From assembly GCA_002085385.1 (NCBI GenBank), contig NATO01000005.1, positions 1-17,559 on the forward strand: a stretch of 17,559 nucleotides of DNA, given 5' to 3'. A model generated the notes under the pieces. It did no database searches. It was not told where the DNA came from and saw nothing but the letters and a program-made list of their open reading frames with translations. Below are positions 8,021 through 15,294 of this stretch, one piece after another. Position 1 is the first letter of the stretch. Each line of letters opens with the position of its first letter. Source of the DNA: a candidate division Zixibacteria bacterium 4484_93 (GTDB lineage Bacteria; UBP14; UBA6098; 4484-93). Made by a program: the position numbers and the translations under genes.

Positions 8021-8023
8021 GAG
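8011..8023. promoter_or_regulatory. Perfect palindrome, candidate operator between divergent promoters
   Basis: CTCTTG-T-CAAGAG is a perfect 6-base inverted repeat with a one-base centre. It covers the minus-strand -35 element and lies 8 bases upstream of the plus-strand -35. A bound dimeric regulator could block the barrel operon and affect the hut-containing operon. The regulator is unknown and no candidate is encoded next to it. Confidence 0.45.
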
Positions 8024-8030
8024 AAAAATG

Positions 8031-8059
8031 TTGATTTTCTCCATATAACCCCTTATAAT
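8031..8059 (+). promoter_or_regulatory. Sigma-70-type promoter for the hutI operon
   Basis: TTGATT (8031-8036) and a perfect TATAAT (8054-8059) are separated by 17 bases. Transcription would begin near 8066, giving a very short leader ending in AAAAGGGGG before the hutI ATG pair. Confidence 0.65.
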
Positions 8060-8079
8060 AGAAGCTTAAAAAAAGGGGG

Positions 8080-9357
8080 ATGATGAGAGCGGACATTCTG
8101 ATACTCGGTGCAGATGAGCTTCTGACTCTTGACAAGCAAGCTGGCTTCTCTCCCGTTCGCGGGAAGGATATGGGCAAGCCGGTGATAGTAACCGATGGTG
8201 CTGTTGCTATCGAGGGGAACAGAATTGTAGCCTGCGGTAGGACAGATGATGTCTTGAAAGATGCCGAGATACATCCTGGGACAACCATAATCGATGCCTG
8301 TGGGAAACTTGTCCTTCCCGGTTTTGTCGATGCGCATACCCATAGCTGCTTCGTCGGGACACGGGAGGATGAGTTCGAGCTCAGGAACTCTGGCGTCTCG
8401 TATATGGAGATTGCAAAGAGAGGTGGCGGGATAAACCGTTCGGTTGAGTTTGTGCGTCGGGCGACATTTGATGAGCTTCTGGATGCGACACTGTCGCACC
8501 TCGATACTATGCTCGAACACGGCACCACGACAGTGGAGGTAAAAAGTGGATACGGGCTGTCGGCTGAGTCCGAGGTGAAGATGCTCGAGGTGATAAAAGA
8601 AGCAGATAGGCTGCATCCGATTGATATCGTCCCGACATTCCTTGGGGCACATGAGATACCGCCAGAGTTTGCCGGCAGAAAAAGAGATTATCTCGACCTG
8701 GTGATAAACGAGATGCTCCCCAAGGTAAAAAGGGAAGCTCTTGCAAGGTTTGTCGATATCTTCTGTGAGGAGGGAGTGTTCGATATAGAGGATTCGAGGA
8801 GGTATCTCGAGTCGGCAAAGGCTCTCGGCTTCGGCTTGAAACTGCATGCCGATGAGATGGCTTCTCTGGGTGGTGCCGAACTGGCCGCAGAGGTTGGGGC
8901 TGTCTCGGCAGACCATCTCGTAGCGATATCCGATAGAGGAATAGAAACGCTTGCCTCCTCGAACACAATCCCCGTTCTTCTACCAGGGACCACATTTTTC
9001 CTTGGACTTAGAAACAATGCTCCGGCAAGGAAGCTTATCGAAGCAGGAGCGCCTGTTGCAATAGCAACCGACTTTAATCCCGGCTCGAACTTCTGTCCGA
9101 GTATACCCATAACGCTCACACTTGCCTGTGTCAATCTTAAGATGACAGCTGCCGAGGCGATAACAGCGGCAACGATAAACGCTGCATTTGCCATAGGAAA
9201 AGGAAACGAGGTCGGTAGCATAACTGTCGGGAAGAAAGCGGATATACTCATCCTCGATATTCCCAACCACAGGATGTTGCCGTATCGATATGGGGTGAAC
9301 CCTGTGTTGAAGGTTATAAAATCGGGAGAGGTGGTGGTCGACTTTGAGGGGATGTAG
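8080..9357 (+). CDS. hutI: Imidazolonepropionase
   Basis: Hydrolyses 4-imidazolone-5-propanoate to N-formimino-L-glutamate, the third step of histidine degradation. It is a cytoplasmic metal-dependent enzyme of the amidohydrolase superfamily. At 425 residues it is close to the usual HutI length. Visible metal and active-site features are VDAHTH (His86, His88), FLGAHEIPPE (His191), LKLHADE (His256, Glu259) and ATDFNPGS (Asp331). The C terminus carries the KKADILILD and GVNPVLKVIKSGEVV strands. There are two adjacent ATG codons at 8080 and 8083. The GGGGG at 8075-8079 touches the first, so the second may be the real start. It is the first gene of the plus-strand operon. HutU and the formiminoglutamate enzyme are not in the window. 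Confidence 0.95.
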   Translation: MMRADILILGADELLTLDKQAGFSPVRGKDMGKPVIVTDGAVAIEGNRIVACGRTDDVLKDAEIHPGTTIIDACGKLVLPGFVDAHTHSCFVGTREDEFELRNSGVSYMEIAKRGGGINRSVEFVRRATFDELLDATLSHLDTMLEHGTTTVEVKSGYGLSAESEVKMLEVIKEADRLHPIDIVPTFLGAHEIPPEFAGRKRDYLDLVINEMLPKVKREALARFVDIFCEEGVFDIEDSRRYLESAKALGFGLKLHADEMASLGGAELAAEVGAVSADHLVAISDRGIETLASSNTIPVLLPGTTFFLGLRNNAPARKLIEAGAPVAIATDFNPGSNFCPSIPITLTLACVNLKMTAAEAITAATINAAFAIGKGNEVGSITVGKKADILILDIPNHRMLPYRYGVNPVLKVIKSGEVVVDFEGM

Positions 9358-9823
9358 ATGGCTTCTGCTCATTCTTGTTTTTGTCTCCGGCTGTTTCTAC
9401 TCGTTTGAGGACAGGGCGAAGAATGTATCTATCAAGAACATCTCTATTGAATCCCCCTTTGAGAACAGGACAGACCGCTTTGAACTTCCCGATATGCTCG
9501 AGGAGGCTCTCCGCAGCAAACTCGTCGGTAGCCACGCCTTCACGCTTACATCGAAGGAATCGGCGGAGGGAACGGTCTCTTTGAAGGTGACAGGGTTCAA
9601 GAGGGAGGCATACACATACACGCGTGAAGAGGAGGTAAAGGAGTATATCGTCCACATCGATTGCGAGGTTACCTTCTTCGATTTGACGAAAGGTGAGGAG
9701 ATATGGACGAAGAAGATAACCGGTTTTGGTGTGTTCGAGGCGAACGCAGTCGAGGATGAAGCAGTTCGCGAGGCTGTGGAGATGTTGGTGAACAGGATAT
9801 TTGACAGTATGCTCTCAGGATAA
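9344..9823 (+). CDS. LptE-like lipoprotein (lipopolysaccharide assembly)
   Basis: A 159-residue predicted lipoprotein starting with TTG and overlapping the end of hutI by 14 bases. A GAGAGGTGG-type ribosome site lies just upstream. The N terminus is a short hydrophobic stretch ending in the lipobox FVSGC (Cys17). The body follows the LptE layout: ISIESPFENRTDRFEL near the N terminus, an alternating segment EGTVSLKVTGFKREAY, then EYIVHIDCEVTFFDLTKGEEIW and a C-terminal helix. LptE proteins plug the LptD channel that delivers lipopolysaccharide to the outer membrane, so this implies a diderm envelope. Similarity is by pattern only, and no LptD is nearby. The ATG at 9358 is in another frame and is not the start. 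Confidence 0.72.
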   Translation: MRGCRWLLLILVFVSGCFYSFEDRAKNVSIKNISIESPFENRTDRFELPDMLEEALRSKLVGSHAFTLTSKESAEGTVSLKVTGFKREAYTYTREEEVKEYIVHIDCEVTFFDLTKGEEIWTKKITGFGVFEANAVEDEAVREAVEMLVNRIFDSMLSG

Positions 9824-9825
9824 TC

Positions 9826-9833
9826 GAGGAGGT
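9826..9833 (+). promoter_or_regulatory. Ribosome binding site that fixes the hutH start
   Basis: GAGGAGGT lies 4 bases before the ATG at 9838. The in-frame GTG at 9832 overlaps this site and is therefore not the start. Confidence 0.7.
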
Positions 9834-9837
9834 GGTT

Positions 9838-11331
9838 ATGGTAAAGATAGACGGGGAGAACCTGTCGGTGGATGATGTGTGGGCTGTTGCTGTCGAGGGG
9901 GCAGATGTTGAGCTGGCAGATGCTGCCCGCAAGAGGATGCAAGGATCGCGGAAGGTTCTTCTTCGCCTCGTCGAGGGAGATGAGCCTGTGTATGGTGTAA
10001 CGACAGGTATAGGCGAGTTTGCCGGGGTCAGGGTGGACAAGAAGTTTGCCGAGGAGATGCAGATGCGGATTGTAAGAAGCCATGCGGTCTCAAATGGTGA
10101 GCCTCTTTCACCGGAGATTGTGAGGGCTGCGATGCTCCTTCGGGCGAACTCTCTTGCTAAAGGGTTCTCGGGCGTTAGGGTGGAGCTTGTTGAGCGACTG
10201 CTCGAGTTCTTAAACGAGGGGATTGTCCCGGTGGTGTACAACAAGGGTTCAATCGGTGCAAGCGGAGACCTTACTCAACTTGCCCAGATGTCCCTGCCAC
10301 TTATTGGGGAAGGAGAGGTTTTTTCAAGCGGTGAGCGTCTGCCTGCGATATTTGTCCTGCGACGGAAGAGAATGGAGCCGCTCTCCCTGTCATATAAGGA
10401 GGGGCTTGCTCTTATAAACGGCTGTCAGGTTATGACAGGTATCGGAGCGGTTGTTGTGATGCGGGCAAGAAATCTGCTCGACAGCTTCCTCAGAATCTCT
10501 GCTCTAACGATTGAGGTTCTGGGAGGGAAGCAAGAGCCGTTCGATGATAGGATACACAAGGTCAGACCGTTCCAGGGGCAGCTCTTTGTTGCCAAAAGGA
10601 TAACAGAGTTGCTATCCGGCTCCTCTTTGACTGACACAAAGAGAAACGGCAAGGTTCAGGATGCCTACTCTATCCGCTGCCTGCCACAGGTCGTCGGGGC
10701 GTTCTTCGATGTGCTGGAGTATGTCGGGAAGATAATAACCGTTGAGATAAACTCCGCTGTCGATAATCCACTTATCTTCCCGGAGGAAGAGAAAATCCTC
10801 TCCGGTGGGAATTTCCACGGTGAGTATGTTGCTCTTGCACTCGAGTATCTGACACTTGTCCTGGCAGACCTATCCACCTTTGCTGAGCGACATATAAACA
10901 GGCTGCTTAATCCTGCTCTCTCCGGGCTTCCGGCGTTCTTGACCGCGGATGGCGGATTGAACTCGGGGCTTATGCTCCTCCAGTATTCCATTGCTGACCT
11001 TGTCGCCGAGAATAAGCTACTCTCTCATCCAGCTGTTGTCGATTCAATTCCTGTCTCCGCCGACCAGGAGGACCATATGAGTATGGGCGGGACATCGGCA
11101 AGAAAACTTGTGCAGGTTCTGGAGAACACAGAGACGGTGGTGGCGGCTCAACTTATCGCTGCTGCTCAAGCTGTAGAGTTTGTCGAGAAGAACTCCCTCT
11201 CCCCCGCAGGGATATCGCTTTACGAGAAGCTCCGGGAAATGGTTAAACCTCTGGATAAAGACAGGGTGCTCTACCGCGAACTTGAGAATGTGACAGAGGC
11301 TCTCCGGGATGGAAGATTCCGCTCGGTCTGA
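9838..11331 (+). CDS. hutH: Histidine ammonia-lyase
   Basis: Removes ammonia from L-histidine to give trans-urocanate, the first step of histidine breakdown; it is cytoplasmic and normally a tetramer. It is 497 residues from the ATG at 9838. The tripeptide Ala141-Ser142-Gly143 in KGSIGASGDL forms the MIO electrophile, one position off the well-studied Pseudomonas numbering. Tyr52 (VYGVTTG) and His82 (RSHAVSNGEPL) fall at the known active-site positions. SGGNFHGE, NSGLMLLQY and SADQEDHMSMGG match histidine-lyase signatures, the last containing the catalytic Glu. The MIO segment reads DLTQLAQ where most histidine lyases have DLAPLAH, so it is somewhat divergent. A tyrosine lyase or aminomutase is less likely given the QEDH motif and the hutI neighbour. 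It starts 14 bases after the LptE-like gene. Confidence 0.92.
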   Translation: MVKIDGENLSVDDVWAVAVEGADVELADAARKRMQGSRKVLLRLVEGDEPVYGVTTGIGEFAGVRVDKKFAEEMQMRIVRSHAVSNGEPLSPEIVRAAMLLRANSLAKGFSGVRVELVERLLEFLNEGIVPVVYNKGSIGASGDLTQLAQMSLPLIGEGEVFSSGERLPAIFVLRRKRMEPLSLSYKEGLALINGCQVMTGIGAVVVMRARNLLDSFLRISALTIEVLGGKQEPFDDRIHKVRPFQGQLFVAKRITELLSGSSLTDTKRNGKVQDAYSIRCLPQVVGAFFDVLEYVGKIITVEINSAVDNPLIFPEEEKILSGGNFHGEYVALALEYLTLVLADLSTFAERHINRLLNPALSGLPAFLTADGGLNSGLMLLQYSIADLVAENKLLSHPAVVDSIPVSADQEDHMSMGGTSARKLVQVLENTETVVAAQLIAAAQAVEFVEKNSLSPAGISLYEKLREMVKPLDKDRVLYRELENVTEALRDGRFRSV

Positions 11332-12331
11332 GAAGGGATACGACCTTGTTTCCCTGTTCTCAGGGGGGCTCGATTCAATACTTGCTACTCGGCTTATGAG
11401 TGAAGCAGGATACTCTATCCTTGCTGTGAAGATGCTTTTGCCCTTCTATCCTGGGAGGTTCTCGAAGGTGGTGAAGCAGTATTTCCACAAGGCGGCAGGA
11501 TGCGATGTGGTAGAGTTGCCCGTGGGAGAGGATTACCTCGAGCTTGTTCGCTCACCCTCGTTCGGATATGGCAAGAACGCCAACCCCTGCCTCGATTGCA
11601 GGCTATATATTTACAAAAAGGGCTGGGAGGTAGCAGAATCTGTTGGAGCGAGGGGTATTATTACAGGTGAGGTTGTCGGGCAGAGACCGTTCTCGCAGAG
11701 GAGAGATGCGCTTGTTTTCCTCGATAAGCGCTCCGGTATTGAAGGCAGGATATTACGACCGCTTACGGCAGGAAACCTCCCCGAGACAGAGCTCGAGAGT
11801 TCTGGATTTGTCAAGAGGGAGGCGCTTCTGGATATACAAGGAAGAGGGAGAAGCCGGCAGTTCGAGCTTGCGAAAGAGTTTGGTATAAAAGATTTTCTCA
11901 ATCCTGCAGGCGGGTGTCTTCTGACAGACGCTGGATTTGCCAGAAGAGTTTTTGCACTGATTGAATCGGGGAACCTGAACTTTCTGGCGATAGATATTGC
12001 AAAGTTCGGGAGGATGTTTAAAATAAACAATATAATTCTTTCCGTGGCAAGGGACAAGAGGGAATCCGATGAGCTCGACAGTATCTACAATGTGGAGAAA
12101 GAAAAAAATATCGGGCATATCGAGTGCTTGAGATATCCCGGTCCCTCTGCCGTGTTTCTTGCACCATCCGGGGTATCAGAAAAGATGCTTAAACTCCTTT
12201 CCAGCATTGTTGTCCGTTTTTCACCAAAACTTGGCGGCAAAGGAGAGGTTTTGCTATCCGTTGGTGGGCAAGATAATGTTATCTTTGCTGCCGCCGCAGA
12301 CAATGCAACAATAGAGGAGCACAGAATATGA
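11309..12331 (+). CDS. PP-loop ATPase related to tRNA thiolation enzymes
   Basis: A 340-residue protein overlapping hutH by 23 bases. The PP-loop SLFSGGLDS (SGGLDS at 18-23) marks the adenylating domain of the MnmA/ThiI/TtuA superfamily. ANPCLDCRLY (Cys94, Cys97), GEVVGQRPFSQRRDAL and NPAGGCLLTD (Cys203) match a family often annotated as tRNA 2-thiouridylase-like. The CxxC plus distant Cys pattern is like the three-cysteine [4Fe-4S] site of TtuA-type thiolases. The C-terminal third (from about 225) is beta-rich and may bind RNA, although this is inference. It is shorter than MnmA and lacks its usual C-terminal barrel signature, so I leave the symbol empty. The substrate RNA and modification are unknown. 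The start choice is the only one that leaves the PP-loop intact. Confidence 0.8.
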   Translation: MEDSARSEKGYDLVSLFSGGLDSILATRLMSEAGYSILAVKMLLPFYPGRFSKVVKQYFHKAAGCDVVELPVGEDYLELVRSPSFGYGKNANPCLDCRLYIYKKGWEVAESVGARGIITGEVVGQRPFSQRRDALVFLDKRSGIEGRILRPLTAGNLPETELESSGFVKREALLDIQGRGRSRQFELAKEFGIKDFLNPAGGCLLTDAGFARRVFALIESGNLNFLAIDIAKFGRMFKINNIILSVARDKRESDELDSIYNVEKEKNIGHIECLRYPGPSAVFLAPSGVSEKMLKLLSSIVVRFSPKLGGKGEVLLSVGGQDNVIFAAAADNATIEEHRI

Positions 12332-14040
12332 AGAGTATAACCCTTGTTATCGTGTTCCTTTTGCCTTTGGTAAGCAGTGCCTCCTCGCAGATAACCTATC
12401 CCGACGGGAGGCTGGATGTTGAGCGTCTGAACAGTATCCTCGAGGAACGGGGAGCGAGCTGGCGTGCAGCTGATAACGAGCGAACAGGTATGACAAGGGT
12501 TGAACGGATGCAGACATTCGGCGAGGTAATCCAGCCGGAGCCGTCTTCTGTGCCGAGATTCAAGAAGAAAAATCGCAAGGATTTACCGAGTTCTTTCTCC
12601 TGGCACGACTGGACAGGTATGGGGGGTGACTGGATGTCTCCCATTCGGAACCAGAGGAATTGTGGCTCCTGCTGGGCTTTTGCAGCGGTCGGACAGGTGG
12701 AGGGAACATACAATATCGTTGCATCGAACCCCGAGCTCGATATCAATCTGTCCGAGCAGACACTCGTCTCCGATTGCTTCAGTGGAGGGAGTTGTATGGG
12801 TGGCAGTCCATACTGGGCTCTCGTCTATGTGATGGATATAGGTATTCCCGATGAAGCTTGCTACCGGTATCGTGCCGTCGATGAGCCATGCAACCTCTGT
12901 GATGACTGGGAATTCTCGGCGAGAAAAATCCAGTCGGTTCAGCTTTTGACAGACACGATTGCCGATATCCAGACGATAAAGGAGGCTCTTATGATAGAGC
13001 CTGTTGTCTCCCAGATGGAGGTCTATGCAGATTTCAACGGCTATCACTATGGAATATATGAACATACATCGGGCGATTTCGAGGCGCTTCATGTCGTTGT
13101 CCTCGTCGGTTGGAACGATGCCGACTCCTGCTGGTATGCCCGAAACTCCTGGGGTGCATCCTGGGGGATTGTCGGATACTTCAAGATAAGATACGGCGAC
13201 TCAGGGATAGGGCAATGGACATATATAATCGGTATCGATACACTCCGGGTTTCACTCCCCGATACGATAACCATCTGTGTTCCCGATTCTGTCGAGCTTG
13301 TCCCCGATGTCTCAGGCGGTGCACCCTGCTATGGATATGACCCACCGGAATATAGCTACTTGTGGTCTCCGGGGAACTGCCTCTCTGATTCGACGGCAAG
13401 AGCTCCTGTTGCTTATGTTGCAGAGGACAGCTGGTTCCACCTGACCGTAGCCGACATAAACGGGACAGAGGCAGAAGATAGCGTTTTTGTTCGTATCGAC
13501 CCACACCTCGATGTGAGACTGGGAGCAGATACATCGATATATCTTCTGACACCGGCTCACCTCATCGTAAATGTAGATGGAGGCACACCCCCCTACGATT
13601 ACCACTGGGAGCCTGAGAGCCTCTTCTTGTTCCAGGATACATCGGAGCAGAGTATATTCCTTGAGGAGGAAACAGAGTTCTCGGTCTGCGTGGAGGACGC
13701 AAGAGGCTGCTTCGGCTGCGATACAACATTTGTTTCCTTGCTCCCGAACCCGTATCTCTCGGGAATCGAGAACATAAAAGGGTATTTTCTCACCTCTCCC
13801 TTTCCCAACCCGGCATCCGATGTGGCAATGTTCTTTTATGGTGTGCCGAAAGAGGGGACGGTGGAGATAACTATCTATAACATTCTTGGGGAGAAGCTGC
13901 TCGTTCCGGTATCCGGTGAGCGGGAAAGCGGAATATACCGCTTTGAGATTCAGACAGCATCACTCCCCAGAGGGGTTTATCTATGCAGGATGGAGGCAGG
14001 GAGCTTTAATCAGATAAGAAAAGTTGTCGTTTTCAGGTGA
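12328..14040 (+). CDS. Secreted papain-family (C1) cysteine peptidase with Ig-like domains and sorting domain
   Basis: A 570-residue exported peptidase. GAGGAG (12314-12319) sits 8 bases before the ATG, which overlaps the previous stop as ATGA. The signal peptide covers about residues 1-20, followed by a short propeptide to about 85. The papain core (about 86-305) keeps the whole catalytic set: Gln109 (oxyanion hole), Cys115 in NCGSCWAF, His255 in ALHVVVLVGW and Asn273 in ARNSWGASWG. Leu replaces the usual Gly before the histidine. Two Ig/PKD-like repeats follow (about 310-395 and 396-475), with SGGAPCYGY...YLWSP and DGGTPPYDYHWEP. Residues from about 478 to 570 form the FlgD-like/type IX sorting domain (SPFPNPASD, YNILGEK, LPRGVYLCRMEAG). 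It should cut extracellular protein at the cell surface or outside. It converges with purA, with 3 bases between them. Confidence 0.9.
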   Translation: MKSITLVIVFLLPLVSSASSQITYPDGRLDVERLNSILEERGASWRAADNERTGMTRVERMQTFGEVIQPEPSSVPRFKKKNRKDLPSSFSWHDWTGMGGDWMSPIRNQRNCGSCWAFAAVGQVEGTYNIVASNPELDINLSEQTLVSDCFSGGSCMGGSPYWALVYVMDIGIPDEACYRYRAVDEPCNLCDDWEFSARKIQSVQLLTDTIADIQTIKEALMIEPVVSQMEVYADFNGYHYGIYEHTSGDFEALHVVVLVGWNDADSCWYARNSWGASWGIVGYFKIRYGDSGIGQWTYIIGIDTLRVSLPDTITICVPDSVELVPDVSGGAPCYGYDPPEYSYLWSPGNCLSDSTARAPVAYVAEDSWFHLTVADINGTEAEDSVFVRIDPHLDVRLGADTSIYLLTPAHLIVNVDGGTPPYDYHWEPESLFLFQDTSEQSIFLEEETEFSVCVEDARGCFGCDTTFVSLLPNPYLSGIENIKGYFLTSPFPNPASDVAMFFYGVPKEGTVEITIYNILGEKLLVPVSGERESGIYRFEIQTASLPRGVYLCRMEAGSFNQIRKVVVFR

Positions 14041-14043
14041 GAG

Positions 14044-15294
14044 CTATCTTCGGATAAGATTGTTCCTTTCTGCCCCAGTTGAAATGAATCTGACAGGAAC
14101 ACCCGTGAACCGCTCGATGGTCTCGATATAGTCTAAAACATTTCCACTTATGCCCAAAAGCTCCTCATCGTTCCAGCCAGGAAGCTCCCGATAGACCGGT
14201 GCAACTCTTCTGATGATGTGCAGGTTCTCCGGGAAGTTAGCCAGTCTCTCTCCGTTTATTGCATATTCCGTTGCGACAGGGATGGAACTCATCCCGGAGA
14301 GGACATCGAATTTGGTCAGAGCAAGCTCTGATACCCCGTTTATCTGGCAGGCATATTTCAGAGCGACAAGGTCGAGCCAGCCGACCCGCCTCGGTCGCCC
14401 CGTGGTCGAGCCAAACTCATTACCCCTCTCCCGCAGACGAGCAGCCTTTTTCTCATCGACAATCTCTGTCGGAAATGGTCCCGCTCCAACCCTCGTTGTG
14501 TAGCATTTCGCCACACCTATTACCCTGTCGAGGAAAGTGGGTGGGATACCTGTTCCGCTGAATATCCCCCCGACGGTGCAGGAGCTCGATGTGACATACG
14601 GGTATGTGCCAAAGTTTATATCGAGCAGTGCCCCCTGGGCACCTTCAAAGAGGATGCTTTCTCCTTTTTTTCTACTTTCGAGGAGCATAACCCTTGTGTC
14701 GGTTAGAAGTGGGATAATTCTCTTTGATGTCTCTATTATCTGCTCGACGAGCGGTTCTGGGCTGATATCCTCCTTTTCAAATATTCCGGGGAAGGAGAGT
14801 TTTTTCTCATTGTAGATGAATTTTAGTTTTTCGAGCAGTATCTTCGGTTGCAGGAGGTCGTACATCCGGATGCCGACTCTGTCGATTTTGTCCGTGTAGG
14901 ATGGTCCTATTCCGCGGCGGGTTGTGCCGATGTGTCGTGTCCGCTCCTGATAGGCGTCCTGATATTTGTGGTATGGCAGCACGACGAAAGCAGAGAACGA
15001 GATAAAGAGTCTATTTTTTGTCTCAATGCCGTTTCTCTCGAGGTTTTTTATTTCCTCGACAAGGGCGAACGGGTCGATGTTCACACCACCGGCTATGACG
15101 CATTTTTTGCCGGGATGCAGTATGCCCGATGGAACGAGGTGGAAGATAAACTTGCTGTCGCCCGATACTACTGTGTGTCCGGCGTTTGCGCCGCCGCAGA
15201 AGCGCACGATTGTGTCAAAATCGCTGGCGATAGAGTCGATTATCTTTGCCTTCCCCTCATCCCCCCACTGGAGTCCGAGAACTGCTGCATTCAT
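14044..15294 (-). CDS. purA: Adenylosuccinate synthetase
   Basis: Joins IMP and aspartate, using GTP, to make adenylosuccinate, the first committed step from IMP to AMP; cytoplasmic. It is 416 residues, slightly below the common 430. The N-terminal signature is LGLQWGDEGKAKIID with the catalytic Asp12. Ala16 stands where most homologues have Gly (GDEGKGK). His40 in GGANAGHT, GTTRRGIGPSY, EGAQGALLDINFGTYP and GSTTGRPRRVGWLDL are all typical. The C terminus has FISTGAERNN in place of the commoner GPDR form. A GGAGAGAAAGG site lies just upstream. Its ATG overlaps the mscS-type stop by 4 bases (ATGA), so it is translationally coupled as the last gene of the minus-strand operon. Confidence 0.95.
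   Translation of the reverse strand: MNAAVLGLQWGDEGKAKIIDSIASDFDTIVRFCGGANAGHTVVSGDSKFIFHLVPSGILHPGKKCVIAGGVNIDPFALVEEIKNLERNGIETKNRLFISFSAFVVLPYHKYQDAYQERTRHIGTTRRGIGPSYTDKIDRVGIRMYDLLQPKILLEKLKFIYNEKKLSFPGIFEKEDISPEPLVEQIIETSKRIIPLLTDTRVMLLESRKKGESILFEGAQGALLDINFGTYPYVTSSSCTVGGIFSGTGIPPTFLDRVIGVAKCYTTRVGAGPFPTEIVDEKKAARLRERGNEFGSTTGRPRRVGWLDLVALKYACQINGVSELALTKFDVLSGMSSIPVATEYAINGERLANFPENLHIIRRVAPVYRELPGWNDEELLGISGNVLDYIETIERFTGVPVRFISTGAERNNLIRR

Noticed and set aside
8053..8916. A 287-codon open frame on the minus strand opposite hutI
   Set aside because: It is a mirror of the hutI codon pattern with no recognisable domain and covers the hutI promoter; hutI itself is certain.
9397..10244. 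Overlapping minus-strand frames opposite the LptE-like and hutH genes
   Set aside because: Low-complexity Ser/Arg-rich translations without family resemblance; both plus-strand genes have strong family support.
9838..11331. Tyrosine ammonia-lyase or an MIO aminomutase instead of HutH
   Set aside because: The QEDH motif, the SHA segment around His82, overall similarity to histidine lyases and the hutI neighbour favour HutH.
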